Source: Przewalskia tangutica
Taxonomy: Eukaryota; Streptophyta; Magnoliopsida; Solanales; Solanaceae
Assembly: GCA_029844215.1 (NCBI GenBank)
Contig: CM056734.1
Span: forward strand, 15,324,501 to 15,388,500
Reading direction: 5' to 3'
Length of the DNA: 64,000 bases
Positions 37,401-50,357 of the stretch are shown piece after piece. The notes under the pieces are model-generated. The model was not told the origin of the DNA and did no database searches. It worked only from the letters and a program-made list of their open reading frames with translations. A program made the position numbers and the translations under genes. Each line of letters begins with the position of its first letter. Positions within the stretch are counted from its first letter, which is position 1.

Positions 37401-38378
37401 TTTTTCTTATTTTTACATGGCACGACGGAGCTAAACGAAGAGTCTCACTACGAGACTCATCACGAGCTACTCCAAATGAATACCGCATCTACGTGCATTT
37501 CTCTATCCACATCGGGGAGTTCCAATCACGCCGAATAGCATCGCTATCTGTCGAGTCCTTTTATTTCTTATCCCGCCCGCTTATTCGTAATTAACTGCCT
37601 AACACTCGCATATTAGTAGTAAGTTGCCTAGAATATTTAAACTTGGGTCACCATTAGAAATTAATTCGACATTAGAAATTGGCTTGTTCTTTAAGTTAAT
37701 ATTTTTAACATTTGCTTAAATCATATTAGATTCTAACAATTTCCCATCGCATAAATATTCAAGTAGCTAAGATATTATTAACAACAGGAGAAATTTATCT
37801 TTTATGAATTCTTGCTAATATGTATAATAAATCCTTTTTTAGCCTTCGCATAACATGTACTATTCATATGATTTTGTAAACGCATTAAAACATTTTTTTT
37901 TTTTTTTTTTTATGAATGCAGGTTTTCCACTAAGGACATTTTAACAAAATCTCACATTTTGCTTAGTCAAAATACATCTTAAGTATTTTAAGATTTTGAA
38001 GCATCTTTTATAAACAAGCATTTTTAAACATAATAATTACCCTAGGTTTGGCAGGATAACCGCAAGTTAGCGGATCTTAGAGGTGCCTAACCCTTCCTCT
38101 AGATTAATAAAGAACCCTTACCTAATCTCATTAAGTTTAGCAGACCATCAAATGGAGTTAATGTTTACTAGTTAAACATTTAGGTGTCCTAATTCACCCA
38201 AACTAATTAGGTGGCGACTCCGCGAACCCTTAGCATTGTAGCAACCCTTTTGCAATTTTAGCATCCTTTTAGCATTTTTAATACTTTTTGCACTTTAGCA
38301 CATTTATTATTTATTTTCTAACCTTTTATTTTTGAGCAGGAGTTTAGAAAATAAAAGTCATGAAATCTAAGCGCGACA
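34470..38378 (+). mobile_element. Ogre-like 5' LTR, 3.9 kb
   Basis: Most of this block is the same as the 3' LTR at 42476. The first three bases read CGC where the partner has TGT. Local differences cluster, above all at 36520-37100, where this copy has CG and the partner has CTG or TG. A run of 18 or more T lies near 37894. Confidence 0.88.
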
Positions 38379-40967
38379 GAATGGCGATCACTGGGAATTT
38401 AGGTTCTTAACCACAATGCATCTAGGATAATTATTTGGCAATTACTTTAGCATTTAATTTTTGTGTGTTGTATTTTGTTTTATTTATTTTGATTGCTACC
38501 TGCTTTACTGCTTTCCTTAAACTGGCATTCCGCTCATATTTCTTCCACTCTGGAAAATTCACACAATCACACACTCACGCGCTGGTGTGCTTCGCGCACC
38601 CGCAAATTTCTTCAAATACCCAAATTTTAAGAGAGTTGGCGCCTGCGCGGAGTTAGATCGGTTCGTCTGATCAGCCGCGTAGCCTTCTCACTCGAGTTGT
38701 CCGCCGAACTCAAGGCCTAGAAAAGCCAAATCTTAGCAACTCGTGATGAGCTATACCACCCTTATTTTAGGGCATGCATACATTTACCTTAGGTGGGTGG
38801 TCCTCGCATCGACACCACAATTAGGAAGACACTAAACTTGTCGACGGGTTTCTCAACCCAACGACCAACCAAAGATATTATGTGTAGCGTGACAATGACA
38901 GATAAATCCAAGCCCAATCATGTCAGTGAAATTGGAAAAAGTGCACCGTCATTTGGTCGCCATTTCCAACAAAAGCATTACAATGGGCGACTTGGACAAA
39001 TCCGCCATAATCTCGCATAAGTTGACGCTAGGCTTACCGCATAAAGAGGCCCCCGCATGTTAGGAAACGCTCGAACGCGGTATATCCGCTACATACTTGC
39101 AAATTATGTGCTTTATGCTAACACCGCTTGTTGCATTTTTAGAAAGATTTATCATCCTCCCCAAAGCGGTCGGTTCAGATTTGACTAAGCAATGGCAGAG
39201 CATCAATATTTCACAAGATCAAAGGTACGGTCCCAAAGAACACGACCGATTCAAGGACATCCGAAGGGAACGAGCCTGAACTGCCTTGGTTCCTATAAGC
39301 AAAGCAGAGGTCTCGGAGAGAAAGACAAAGATAGATCCAATGAGCAACTCGCACAATTACCACAACAAATGGCAACCCCGCAGTCGAAATCAAAAGGCTC
39401 AAGAACCTCACCAGAGCACTCACATCGCAAATAACCAAAACATAAAAATCTCCAAATTATTACCAAGCACTGGCCATACATATCCCATTCACCAATATAC
39501 AATGCACCCATATATCCCACACAAAACCGAACGCCTAACGTGATCTAAATAAACACGAACCAAAGGCCACCACAAACCCTTATCGCAATGCATACGGCAA
39601 CCTCATGATACCCATACGTGTATACGCCACAAGCCCGCCCACCAAATATCTTCACACCCCGCCTAAATACCACGTAAAGGCCACCAAAATATACGCCCAT
39701 TTAGCCGAGCCTTTATCGCAGCTTGTAACGAGAGGTTGAGGTTTGCAGGATACTCCACCAATTCCAGAATGTGCCCAATCCCAAGTCCAAAGCTCATGAT
39801 GGAAACAAAAGTCACAGATACCATTCTCGAGCCGCTTGACACGACGTGGGAAGGTGTTATACACTCAGAGACAAAGTAAGGGAGCCGATCGCGAGGAGTC
39901 ATTCAGCGGATGAGGCTTACCCAACGAGTACAATGAACCCCAAAGGAAGAGAGGTGTTCCTCGCTGTAACCCGCTCCGCTCGAATCGCTTATTTATCCAG
40001 CAGCACCACGCAGAAGCCAAAAGGAGATATCGACAATGAGCACGAAGACCACCTACCACCACGAGCAGAGAAGGTGTATCGTTGGATTTGCACCTTGTCT
40101 TGGTCCGCCAGAGCCTGGATAGAAAACGATTTATTTTAGCGTAATAATTTATAAACTCATTTAAGCTTTAATAATGTTTTTTCGCTTTGCTTGTAATGAA
40201 CTACGCTTGACCCGATTCCTTAAGTGGATACGTAGCGCCGCCTCGCCTGGCCCCACATCTAGAAATTTTAATTTTACCCAATTTCACTTGTAATGAACTA
40301 CGCTCGACCGATTCTCACTGGGATACGAGCGCCTAAATCGGCTTCGGCCACACCATTAGGAAACTTTCCTTTGCTTTGAAAATGACAAGAATGCACATAG
40401 CCTACAAGCAACTACATTGAGACCCATTTTTAGGCCGACAATTTTTTTAAAATCGACAAGTAGGAAACTGCATGCGGGTTGTAAGTCCAAACAAGCTGCA
40501 CGCAGACATCGCGGACAAGGCGCTGGTCAAACGCGAATCGACTTCCAAAACTCACAAATTTTCTTTGAGCGCAGTCTTTTAAATGTAAGCATAAAGTGCA
40601 ACAAACAAGCGTAAAATACGACGAAAGTCTCTTCGCATAGAAAAGCAAACAAAGGCAGAGGATGACAATAATCCAAAGTCCGCAGCAAGAGCAAAGCAGC
40701 AGCAGAAGCGGCATCAACAATCGCAATCAAAGTTCGTAGTTCCGCAACAAAACCTAGATAAAATCGCAACCAGCGATCGCACACAACAAAGGCATCATAA
40801 CAATTCCGCTACCAGGCAAGCGGCAAGATCTCGCATTCGCCGCATATCGTGACGACATCTCTATCCATAAAATTGCACTTCTCATATATATTTATCATTT
40901 TGTTTAAACAGTATACACTAACGCTTCTCGCTTAGCTGCAGGAGCATTTATTCTACGCGAGCAATGA

Positions 40968-41370
40968 CACGCCCGCATAACGACGTAATCAAGAAGTCCA
41001 CGCAACGACGCCAAAGAAGAACATCGCCCGCATAACGACGTAATCGCAAGTCCATGCAACGACACCAGCAAAGAACACGCCCGCATAACGACGTAATCGC
41101 AAGTCCACGCAACGACGCCAAAGAAGAACACGCCCGCATAACGACGTAATCGAAGTCCACGCAACGACGCCAAAGAAGAACACGCCCGCATAACGACGTA
41201 ATCAAGAAGTCCACGCAACGACGCCAAGAAGAACACGCCCGCATAACGACGTAATCGCAAGTCCACGCAACGACGCCAAGAAGAACACGCCCGCATAACG
41301 ACGTAACCAAAGAAGTCCACGCAACGACGCCGGCAAAGAACACGCCCGCATAACGACGTAATCAATAAGT
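40968..41370. repeat. Tandem array, seven to eight units of about 54 bp
   Basis: The unit contains CGCCCGCATAACGACGTAAT, then AAGTCCACGCAACGACGCC and AAGAAGAACA. Units differ mainly by one to three bases in the AATC-AAGTCC joint. The high similarity points to recent expansion. Confidence 0.92.
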
Positions 41371-41670
41371 CCAAAACGACGCCAAGTCCAAACGACGCTA
41401 AGTCCAAAACGACGACAAGTCCAAAACGATTTACAAGTCCGAAACGACGACAAGTCAAAACGACGACAGTCCGAAACGACGCCAGTCCAAAACGACGCCA
41501 AGTCCAAAACGACAACGAGTCCAAACGACGCCAAGTCCAAAACGATAACGAGTCCGAAACGACGATAAGTCCAAAACGACGCCAGTCCGAAACGACGACA
41601 AGTCCAAAACGACGCCAAGTCCGAAACGACAACGAGTCCGAAACGCATTTACAAGTCCGGAAACGAACAA
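41371..41670. repeat. Tandem array of about 16-bp units
   Basis: The unit AAGTCCAAAACGACGCC, with variants such as AAGTCCGAAACGACGAC, recurs about 18 times. It looks derived from the AAGTCCACGCAACGACGCC half of the larger unit just before it. Confidence 0.9.
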
Positions 41671-42159
41671 GTCAAGATCTACGCAGGACGATTTCTGTTC
41701 TCAAAATTGCATTTTTTCCTCATATATTATTCTCGTCTTAGCAGCATGCACTAACTCTTTCGAGCTTTAGTATATGTGGACAATTGCAGCAAGGACAACG
41801 ATCCGCATTCACAATCGCAACACGCCTGCGTGCAAGGACGAAAATCACAAAGATTCGCAACATCGCATCAACACAACAGCATCGCGCTTTGCGTGATAAC
41901 CTTTTCTATTCACGCTACATTGTTTTTAAAATTATTTTTGCCTTAGCGCTTATGCACTAACCGCTTGTTCAAGTCTCAGCAAAGACGCAGCAGGAGCACA
42001 ACGTGGATTTTCTCTACAAATAACCGGCAATTCGCCGGGCCAACCTTCCCAACGACGCGTAGCGCCTGCCGCTTGGCCCACTCGCTTCCACCGTAACCCA
42101 AAGACCACAAGCCATAGCGCAGCACCCTGTGTTCAAGCCGCTTATATTCTTTTACTTTT

Positions 42160-42352
42160 TGCACTATAGCCCAAAGGTCATCATAACTCGACATCGACAT
42201 CTTTAAGCCCGCATTAGCCCGCCGTGTTTTGACCACGGTAGCCCAAAGGTCATCATAACTCGACACCGGGACAGCTGAGTCCGCTAGCACGCCTTAGTGT
42301 TTTGACCTTGGTATCCCAGTGTCGTCATAACTCGACACTGGGACAGTTTTTA
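42160..42352. repeat. Three imperfect units of about 75-80 bp
   Basis: The words CATCATAACTCGACA..., GTGTTTTGACC and GGTA recur three times (CCCAAAGGTCATCATAACTC, the same again, then CCAGTGTCGTCATAACTC). It lies just upstream of the purine tract and 3' LTR. Confidence 0.8.
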
Positions 42353-42475
42353 ATTTTTTGCGTCCGCCTTGTCAAACTGCCCAACATTTTTGCAATTCTG
42401 AAGATCGAGACAAAATTACATGAGTCAACGCTTTGTCCAAGATTCTTCCATCATCTCCATACAAAGAGGGACATC

Positions 42476-45400
42476 TGTTGACACCCAATTTTGACCCTCC
42501 CGTCCAGCCATTAACTATAGAATTACACTAATTTTGCAAAATAATTTTTTTTAGGATTTTTATAATAAAATACAACAATAAAACATAAATACAGGCATTA
42601 AGAATTAATTTAATAATGACATCGCATCTTACGTAGAGTTTTAAGCACTTAGAGTCTCGCGCCCGCATTAATTAACTTTAAGCTTTGTCGTATTAATAAA
42701 CGCATGAAAATAAATAATTTAGCGATAACGTCGTGTCAGGTAGCATAGCCGCATTAATTAGTAATCATTTAAAATCAATTTTTAAATCTAAATACATGCA
42801 TTTAATAATGCGCATTTATAAAAAGCTTTAAACAATTCTTAAATATCATACTTGCATTTAGCATTTAAGTAATTTAATATAAACTCAATGCATTTTAATT
42901 TAACTTCGCAATAATGCACAATAATAAGATTTTTAAATAATAGCGTCACGTTCTAAAGTATTGAGCATTAATTAAATAGCACGCCGCCTTCATAACAATT
43001 AGATTAATAAAACACCTAAATAATTTAATCACAATTTATTAGTTTATTTAGCACTAATTAATTTAAACACTACCTAATTAAATACCTAATTAAACTAACT
43101 AGCCTAAAACTAATTAACCCCTAATTAAAACTAATACCCCAATGCCCACTTAAACTCTACCCTTTACTAACTACCAGCCTCTTCAGCCCAACACCTGCGG
43201 CCCACACCATTACTTCGCCGACCCGGCCCACGCCCCAACCTTTTATTTTCATTAACCTTTCCCTCGTCTCCCTCAATTAAAGGCAGCCCTAAAAAACCTC
43301 GACGAACCCTAAACCTTAACAGTCGCCGCCTTCACCTCACGCCTTCGTCGCCGTGATTCTCGCCTGAGAATCCGGCGACTTTCCTTTCCCTTTACCTGCA
43401 CACACGTCTCCAACGACTTCTTACCATAGATAACCAAATCCCTTCAAATCAAAATCCATTCAAATCACACCTAGAATAAGTACGAATCGTGCGAATTCAG
43501 AGCAAGAATAGGCATAGAAATCTCAGCCTTAAATGCATACCAAACATAGAACCCAAGAGGGCTATATAAGAACATGCAAAGAGCATCAAGTATCGAATGC
43601 AGAGAGCGGTGGCTCATAGGAGTCCAACAAAGAATCATCACGAACGCAGAGCAAGAGAGTACAAGATTTGGAGCTGGCGGCACCAATTTTAGGACAAGAG
43701 AGCAGAGAGGCATCGGTCGAACATAGAGATACCCGCAAGAGCGTAAATGCGAGAGCAGGTCATAGCATCGATCGTCGAGTTCAAGAGGAAGTAGCAAGAA
43801 CACCGATTCAAAACCCCTTCTTCTTAGTTGCGTGTCGCCAGACATCGGTGAGTATTCTCATAGCAAGCCTTACCCTTTCAATCGCATCGCAATAACTGTC
43901 GGGTGGACCGACGACTTGATACGCCGGTTCGCCACGAGAAGGTAAACTAGAAATCCTCTCGCTTATTTACTTTGTTGTGTTTTATCGCGATTTAGTTCAC
44001 CGCTTGTATTGTGGTATTCTTAAATGGTTTAGATATGAAGGAAAGAACATAGGGAATGATTTGGATAGGTTACATCGTATAAAATGGCTCTACCTCCCGC
44101 AGTGTGCACACGTGCTTAAACTATTGGCTTAGGATTGTTATGTTCAGATTTCAGAATTTAGAAACATGCCTAGTATTTTATACCAAGTATGTTGTCGAAT
44201 ATAAGAAGTTGTTGGTCTTCTACATATCCGCAAAATTGAATCTTTCTCTAGTTCTAGAAATCATGAAGTCTGCTTGTTCATGCCCCGCGTGTCGTTGACT
44301 CTTCACGAACTAGCAAACTTGCTTGTATGTTCATTTTTAGTTATTGTAAAAGCGAGGCGTGTTAATGTCAGGCCTACTATATCTTGAGACCACCGTTGAA
44401 TTATGCCATTCTAGTACCATATAATTATCTCATGGCTTCATTCATATATGCTGGAAATCTACCTAATGTCTTGCTAAGCATGCTGTCCTAAGCTAATGTG
44501 TGCATAAAGCATTTAGGAACCTTGTATCATAATGTGACTGATTTCTAAGTGGTAACTGGAAGTTGAAAACTCTGCACAAATCCTGAAAGTTCAATTTTAA
44601 TGAGTATTGGTTTATTTGTGTGTCGGGCCTATCACATGTGGGATTAATTGGCCTTTCTTTAAAAACTGGAAATTTTACACTTTGGGGTTTATTTCCATCC
44701 CTGCCCACTGCTTACATCTAGCTAGTATTTCACAGCATAGTTGAGAACCTGCTGCAGCAGGTCTGTAGGAAAATTGGACTGATTTTTTTTTCCTTTCCTG
44801 TCTGTTGTGTCAAAATGCTTGGAAATCTGATTATCCACATAAACATATTTGTGTGACTGTTAGTTGCCATGATTAAAAGTATGCCTTCATTGACTGTGAA
44901 ATATGCAGGCTGTCCCTGATATATCCAGCCACATCTGTGTGCTGTATTTTTTTTTGCCTTAATAAGCTTCAGAATACATCTTGGTTTGATTAATCATACC
45001 CAACTGTTTTAACTACCCGACTCGCCAAGATGTATATGATCGTCTTACTTGGATCAATAAATCGCATATCTGAAAAGTCTCATGAGCCATAGAAATAATT
45101 GGTTAGCATTAGTGTCACTATTACGCTCGCTGGAACTATCACATTGCCACTGCTGGGTATTCTTTGCCATTATCGCATCGTGTTATCACTCATCATAGGT
45201 TCGTCCCGCCCTCGGATTTGCCTTTGTTAATTTCTTACTACGATCCGGGAATTCATTTCTCTTTTCTCGCATATCGCTCGGCACTCGTCCCATATGTATG
45301 TACATCCGGTTCGGCCTTGGATTTGCCTCGCCTATTTCGCTATCCCGCAATTCAATCACGCATACATGTTTTAAGTATAAATCATACGTGCTAATTCTTA

Positions 45401-46420
45401 TGTCTAGTACTTGTTTATTATTTGGGTTCTTACTAATCCTTATTTTTCTTATTTTTACATGGCACGACGGAGCGAAACGAAGAGTCTCACTACGAGACTC
45501 ATCACGAGCTACTCCAAACGAATACCGCATCTACGTGCATTTCTCTATCCACATCGGGAGTTCCAATCACGGCGAATAGCATCGCTACTCTGTCGAGTCC
45601 TTTTATTTCTTATCCCGCCGCTTATTCGTAATTAACCTGCCTAACACTGCATTAGTAGTAAGTTGCCTAGAATATTTAAACTTTGGGTCACCATTAGAAA
45701 TTAATTCGACATTAGAAATTGGCTTGTTCCTTTGTTAATATTTTTAACATTTGCTTAAATCATATTAGATTCTAACAATTTCCCATCGCATAAATATTCA
45801 AGTAGCTAAGATATTATTAACAACAGAGAAATTTATCTTTTATGAATTCTTGCTAATATGTATAATAAATCCTTTTTAGCCTTCGCATAACATGTACTAT
45901 TCATATGATTTTGTAAACGATTAAAACATTTTTTTTTTTTTTTTTATGAATGCATGTTTTCCACTAAGGACATTTTAACAAAATCTCACATTTTGCTTAG
46001 TCAAAATACATCTTAAGTATTTTAAGATTTTGAAGCATCTTTTATAAACAAGCATTTTTAAACATAATAATTACCCTAGGTTTGGCAGGATAACCGCAAG
46101 TTAGCGGATCTTAGAGGGTGCCTAACCCCTTCCCTCTAGATTAATAAAGAACCCTTACCCAGAATCTCATTAAGTTTAGCAGACCATCAAATGGAGTTAA
46201 TGTTTACTAGTTAAACATTTAGGTGTCCTAATTCACCCAAACTAATTAGGTGGCGACTCCGCGAACCCTTAGCATTGTAGCAACCCTTTTGCAATTTTAG
46301 CATCCTTTTAGCATTTTTAATACTTTTTGCACTTTAGCACATTTATTATTTATTTTCTAACCTTTTATTTTTGAGCAGGAGTTTAGAAAATAAAAGTCGC
46401 GGTCGAAATCGGGCGCGACA
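42476..46420 (+). mobile_element. Ogre-like 3' LTR, 3945 bp
   Basis: Starts TGTTGACACCC right after the purine tract and ends GGGCGCGACA at the CCATC target duplication. Its near identity over long stretches to the 5' LTR argues for a recent insertion. Confidence 0.9.
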
Positions 46421-46640
46421 CCATCTGCTTCAGTGTAAGAGTATATCTGAGAGGCAGATCCAAGATCGTTATACCATCTGCACCAGTATAAGAGTATATC
46501 TGAGGGGCAAGCCCCAAGATCGTTATACCATCTGCTCCAGTGTAAGAGTATATCTGAGGTACAGCCCCAAGATCGTTATACCATCCGCTTGTGGTAAGAG
46601 TATATCCGGCGGGAAAGTCCCCAAGATCGTTATACCACCT
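46421..46640 (+). repeat. Right part of the LTR tandem array
   Basis: Four units of GTAAGAGTATATCTGAGG...AAGATCGTTATACCATCTGC continue the array that was cut by the Ogre-like element. Confidence 0.9.
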
Positions 46641-47421
46641 GCTCCGTGGATTTGCTACCCATGACGCGAGGAATACCTCACGCGAGTCCTTATGGGCTTA
46701 CGCGGTGAAATAGTCCCATGCCTACAGTACACCGACGCGAGTGAGTACTCACGCGGTCCACAGACCCACGCGTGAAATAGTCCCGTGAGTAGGATGGTTT
46801 CTTTTTGATACTACGGGCGAGGCACTGCTTTGATCACGAGCCTCCTATTTTATGCAGATTATATATGTATATATATACTTGTCACTCTCATTGTTAGTAA
46901 GGCACAAGAAAAGGTATTTTATTGTCTTCCATGACTCCAATTGCTTTTAGACTTATGATATCATATTACAAGATTTTCCCACTTTACATACTTGGTACAT
47001 ATTGTGTCTCGACCCCCTTCCTGGCCGCTCATGCCGCAGGGTAAGGCGATTGAGGATCCTCGTTCTAGGATCACTATTCCTGTCGAAGCTCCATTCCTCC
47101 CAAGCTTATTTATCGTATGGATATTTCCACGATGCCATAGGTACTTTGTATATTCAGGGGGTATGGCGGGGCCTTGTCCCGCCACAGTTGTTATCTTTAG
47201 AGGTCTGTGGCCACCTATGTGTTTTGGGCTATAAGAACCAGTTGTACTATTATACTTTTGTTAAGTATGTTTTATGGAAGGCAGCCTTACCGGCTGGCCA
47301 GTGATGTTACTTTTTATGCGTATGTGTTGTGTATGTTCCGCTGCTATTCTCTGACATATACCTGACAGGGTACCCCGGTAGGGTACTAGTCGCGGCCCCG
47401 GGGTTGGATCGTGACACTAAT

Positions 47422-48392
47422 TCACAGAAACATAAACCAAAAGTTTTTGTTTGTTCAGCGCCGCGGCGCCGGATTTCCAGAATGTTAAAATCTCAAATTT
47501 TTAAGTTTAATCCATGATTATTGTCACACAGTATATTGGTATACTGTTTGCGTGCTAAATGATCGCCATTTACCTTACTAAGTTTTAGAGTCCGCAAATC
47601 ATGTTTGGGTAGGCGTACTAAAAATAGTTTGTAGTCCGCAATCACGCTGATAGCAAGGCCCAAAACTAGTTTAGAGTCTGCAATCATGCTTGGGTAGACG
47701 CCGCCCAAATACATGTTTAAATGCTTTGAATAATGTTTGAAACATGTAATAGTTGATATTGAATATAACCCTGAATTAAAATGTTCCCCAAAGTTTAATA
47801 CAAGTCTCATTTAAAATGAACGCGTCGTCCGTTATAATTGATTGTGGTGCAAAATCCTTTTCGGCGAGATGAGTATTTATGCCCCAGCATTTGCTCTAAA
47901 TCTACGAGGAATCAGACCCTTTCATAGATGCATATAAATATTGTAGTAGGGTGATAAACCTTCGTGAGTATTTACACCCTAGTGCTTGCTCAATGAAGGC
48001 AAAGCCCGCTTAGATACATAATTGCAGTCGCATAACGGGGTTGACTTGCTAGGCTGTCTTAGCGACCCAGTGTCGGACAGTCGAGGGACGCATATCGTAT
48101 TGTTTAGAACATGCGATCAACCAAGAGTTGAAAATTGTTTGTAATTGGTTTAGAGACCCATCGATCACGTTGTCAGTTATCACCTCAAGAAACGCGAGAC
48201 AAATACGTAGTCCGGATCTCGCCCATTATGACAATATTTGATATGAGTCTGTATTCTTTCATGGGGGTAAAAGAGTATGTTAAAATAGTGGGAGCTAAAT
48301 TAAACTAAAGACCATGTATATTAGTTAACGAATATGTTAAATGGAAATTATATCGGAATGTTAATTTCAAGTCTATACTTTCTTCAGTTACA
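47422..48392 (+). other. Copia leader, second part
   Basis: Non-coding sequence of the copia element between the solo LTR and the gag start. Three short repeats with TTTAGAGTCYGCAATCATG-like text occur near 47584-47700. Confidence 0.6.
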
Positions 48393-50357
48393 ATGTCGAA
48401 TCTGTCACTTAGAATGTTGGTTGAAACGAACAAGTTGTATAGAGCCAATTTTCTTGACTGGTTAAGAAATTTGCGTTTGGTGTTGCGATTACAAAAGATT
48501 AAGTATTTATTGGATACAACACTCCCTACAGTCTCAGCTGAAGATTCTGAAGCGTATGCCCAATTTGACAAGACAACCTATCAGAAACACATTGATGATG
48601 CCACATCTGTACAACGCATTATGCTACCTTCCATGTCAATAGATTGGCAGAGGCAGCATGAGAACATGGGTCCCAAAGAGATGCTAGAACACCTAACGAA
48701 CCTCTATGACTCTCAGTCTCAAACAATGAAGAATGAGCTGCTTGTAGATGTCTTTAAGTTTTGGCTGAACGATGGGCCCCAAGTGTATCCATATGCGCTG
48801 AAGATGATTGAGATGATTGAAAGGTTGACTTATGTTGATATTAAGTTTCATGACAGGATTGCTTACACGATTATCCTAAATCCATTTCCTGGTTCGTTTG
48901 AGAGTTTCATCATTAATAACAACATGGATGAAACTAAAGCGAGACTGCCGATATTATATAACATGCTTGAATCTTCAATCTCTAATAGCAAAGCTGTGCT
49001 TATGGTTAGCTCTTCTAGTCTTTCCAAACCGAAGGGTAAGGAATCTCAGAAGAGAAAGGGTAAAGCTATCGCTGCGCCCATAACAATGAAGCTCAAGGGC
49101 GGTGCAAAGAAGAAAAGGGTAATGCCAGCTGAGGATATGTGCATGAACTGCAATAGGAAGGAGCATTGGAAGAAGGATTGTACAACCCCAGGGGGAGACA
49201 AAGCACAATGTGCTTCTGGACCTGCTGGACAAGATATGTTTGTTATTGAAATAAATATGTCTATGACTAATTCTCACTGTTGGATATTAGATACCGTTTG
49301 TGGCTCACACATTTGTAACAATGTGCAGGTGCTAATTGACAGCAAAAATGTTGGACCTTGGGAAGTAGATCTACGCGTTGGAAACGGAGCAAGAGGTGAA
49401 CGTGTGGGGACATATAGACTAGATTTACCTTCAGGCTTTTGTTTAAAACTCAATAATTGTTATTTTGTTCCCTCGTTAACGAGGAATATTATTTATGTCC
49501 CTATGTTAGACATTGATGGATTTTCCTCATTTATTACCAATGGAAGTTATGTTTTATCTTATAATGGTTTTATTTGTGGAAATGCACCGCTTGTGGATGG
49601 ATTGTATGTTTTAAACTGTAGCCATGAAATTTTCAATATTAAAAATAAACGAGCTAAAACAAGTAATCCAAGAAATCTCACCTACTTATGGCACTACAGA
49701 CTTTGTCACATCAATGAATCAATGAATCAATGATAGCAAGATTAAGGAAATTAGATTACCAAGAACCATTTGACTTAGAGTCATATGGTAATTGTGAATT
49801 TTGCTTAAGAGGAAATATGACAACTAAATCACTTTCTGGGAAAGGGGTACGTGCCAAATAGGTGTTTGAGTTAGTCCATACCGATGTATGTGAGCCGTTT
49901 TCAACTCAAGCTAAATGGGGCTTTCTTTACTTCATCACTTTTACAGACGATTTCTCAAGGTTTGGGCATGTGTATCTCATGAAACATAAATCTGAAGCTT
50001 TTGAGAAATTCATGGAGTACAAGTCAGAATCAGAGAAGCAACTTGAAACAAGTATTAAGACTCTTCGATCAGATCGAGGAGGTGAATACTTAAGTAAATA
50101 ATTTCTAGATTACTTGAAGCTTCGTGGAGTTCAATCACAATGGACACCTTCCGGAATGCCACAGATGAACGGTGTTGCTGAGAGGAGAAATCAGACCTTA
50201 TTAGATATGGTTAGATCCATGATAAGCTTTTCAGCTCTACCAATATACCTATGGGGATATGCATTACAAAACTCAATCTATATTTTGAACAGAGTTCCTT
50301 CAAAGTCAGTAGAGAAAACTCCATATGAGATATGGAACGATAAGAAGCCAGCACTTA
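48393..50357 (+). pseudogene. Copia gag-protease-integrase, broken
   Basis: The first open frame (48393-49733, 446 codons) begins MSNLSLRMLVETNKLY and covers Gag, a CCHC knuckle CMNCNRKEHWKKDC near residue 250, and a protease near 297. The protease motif reads WILDTVCGSHIC; the catalytic DTG is changed to DTV. The start of the integrase zinc region (LWHYRLCHI) is followed by stops at about 49731 and 49859. The integrase core (49862-50357) keeps HTDVCEPF, LRSDRGGEY and NGVAERRNQ, so the D-D-E residues are present, but a TAA near 50099 interrupts it. The frame then meets the chromovirus insertion. Confidence 0.92.

Larger units (their letters stand above)
38379..42475 (+). other. Interior of the Ogre-like element
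   Basis: From 38379 a primer-like site is followed by text with a weak gag character: a frame from 39192 (MAEHQYFTRSK...) and basic, glutamine-rich frames between 39190 and 40140, all broken by stops. No catalytic domain is recognisable on either strand. The second half is dominated by tandem arrays at 40968-41670 and 42160-42352. The short AC/CG-rich open frames over the arrays are by-products of the repeats. Confidence 0.6.
34470..46420 (+). mobile_element. Ogre/Tat-like large LTR element, apparently non-autonomous, 11.95 kb
   Basis: Two LTRs of about 3.9 kb, at 34470-38378 and 42476-46420, bound a 4.1-kb interior. Target duplications CCATC lie at 34465-34469 and 46421-46425. The second LTR starts TGTTGACACCC and ends GGGCGCGACA. 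A primer-site-like stretch (TGGCGATCACTGGGA) follows the first LTR, and a purine tract (AAAGAGGGACA) precedes the second. The very long LTRs, the TGTTGACACCC start and the primer-like site fit the Ogre/Tat group. I find no protease, reverse transcriptase or integrase in the interior, only a weak gag-like part and tandem arrays, so it would need helper enzymes. The class assignment is inference. Confidence 0.85.
32674..47416 (+). mobile_element. Solo LTR of a Ty3/gypsy chromovirus, split by an Ogre-like element
   Basis: The LTR begins TGTTATACCCCGTAG and ends GGATCGTGACA. Exact 5-bp target duplications, CTAAT, flank it at 32669-32673 and 47417-47421. Subtracting the 11.95-kb insert leaves about 2.8 kb, close to the related LTRs at 51766-54491 (2726 bp) and 56264-59016 (2753 bp), which lie in the opposite orientation. 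With no internal region it is a solo LTR from LTR-LTR recombination. It holds a roughly 50-bp tandem array (GTAAGAGTATATC...CAAGATCGTTATACCA) into which the Ogre-like element inserted. Confidence 0.92.

Noticed and set aside
40968..41370. CRISPR-like array
   Set aside because: The units are contiguous without unique spacers, and the DNA is a plant retroelement.
40904..41648. Long minus-strand frames (242 and 148 codons) over the array
   Set aside because: They simply translate the tandem repeat in different frames; no start context or domain.
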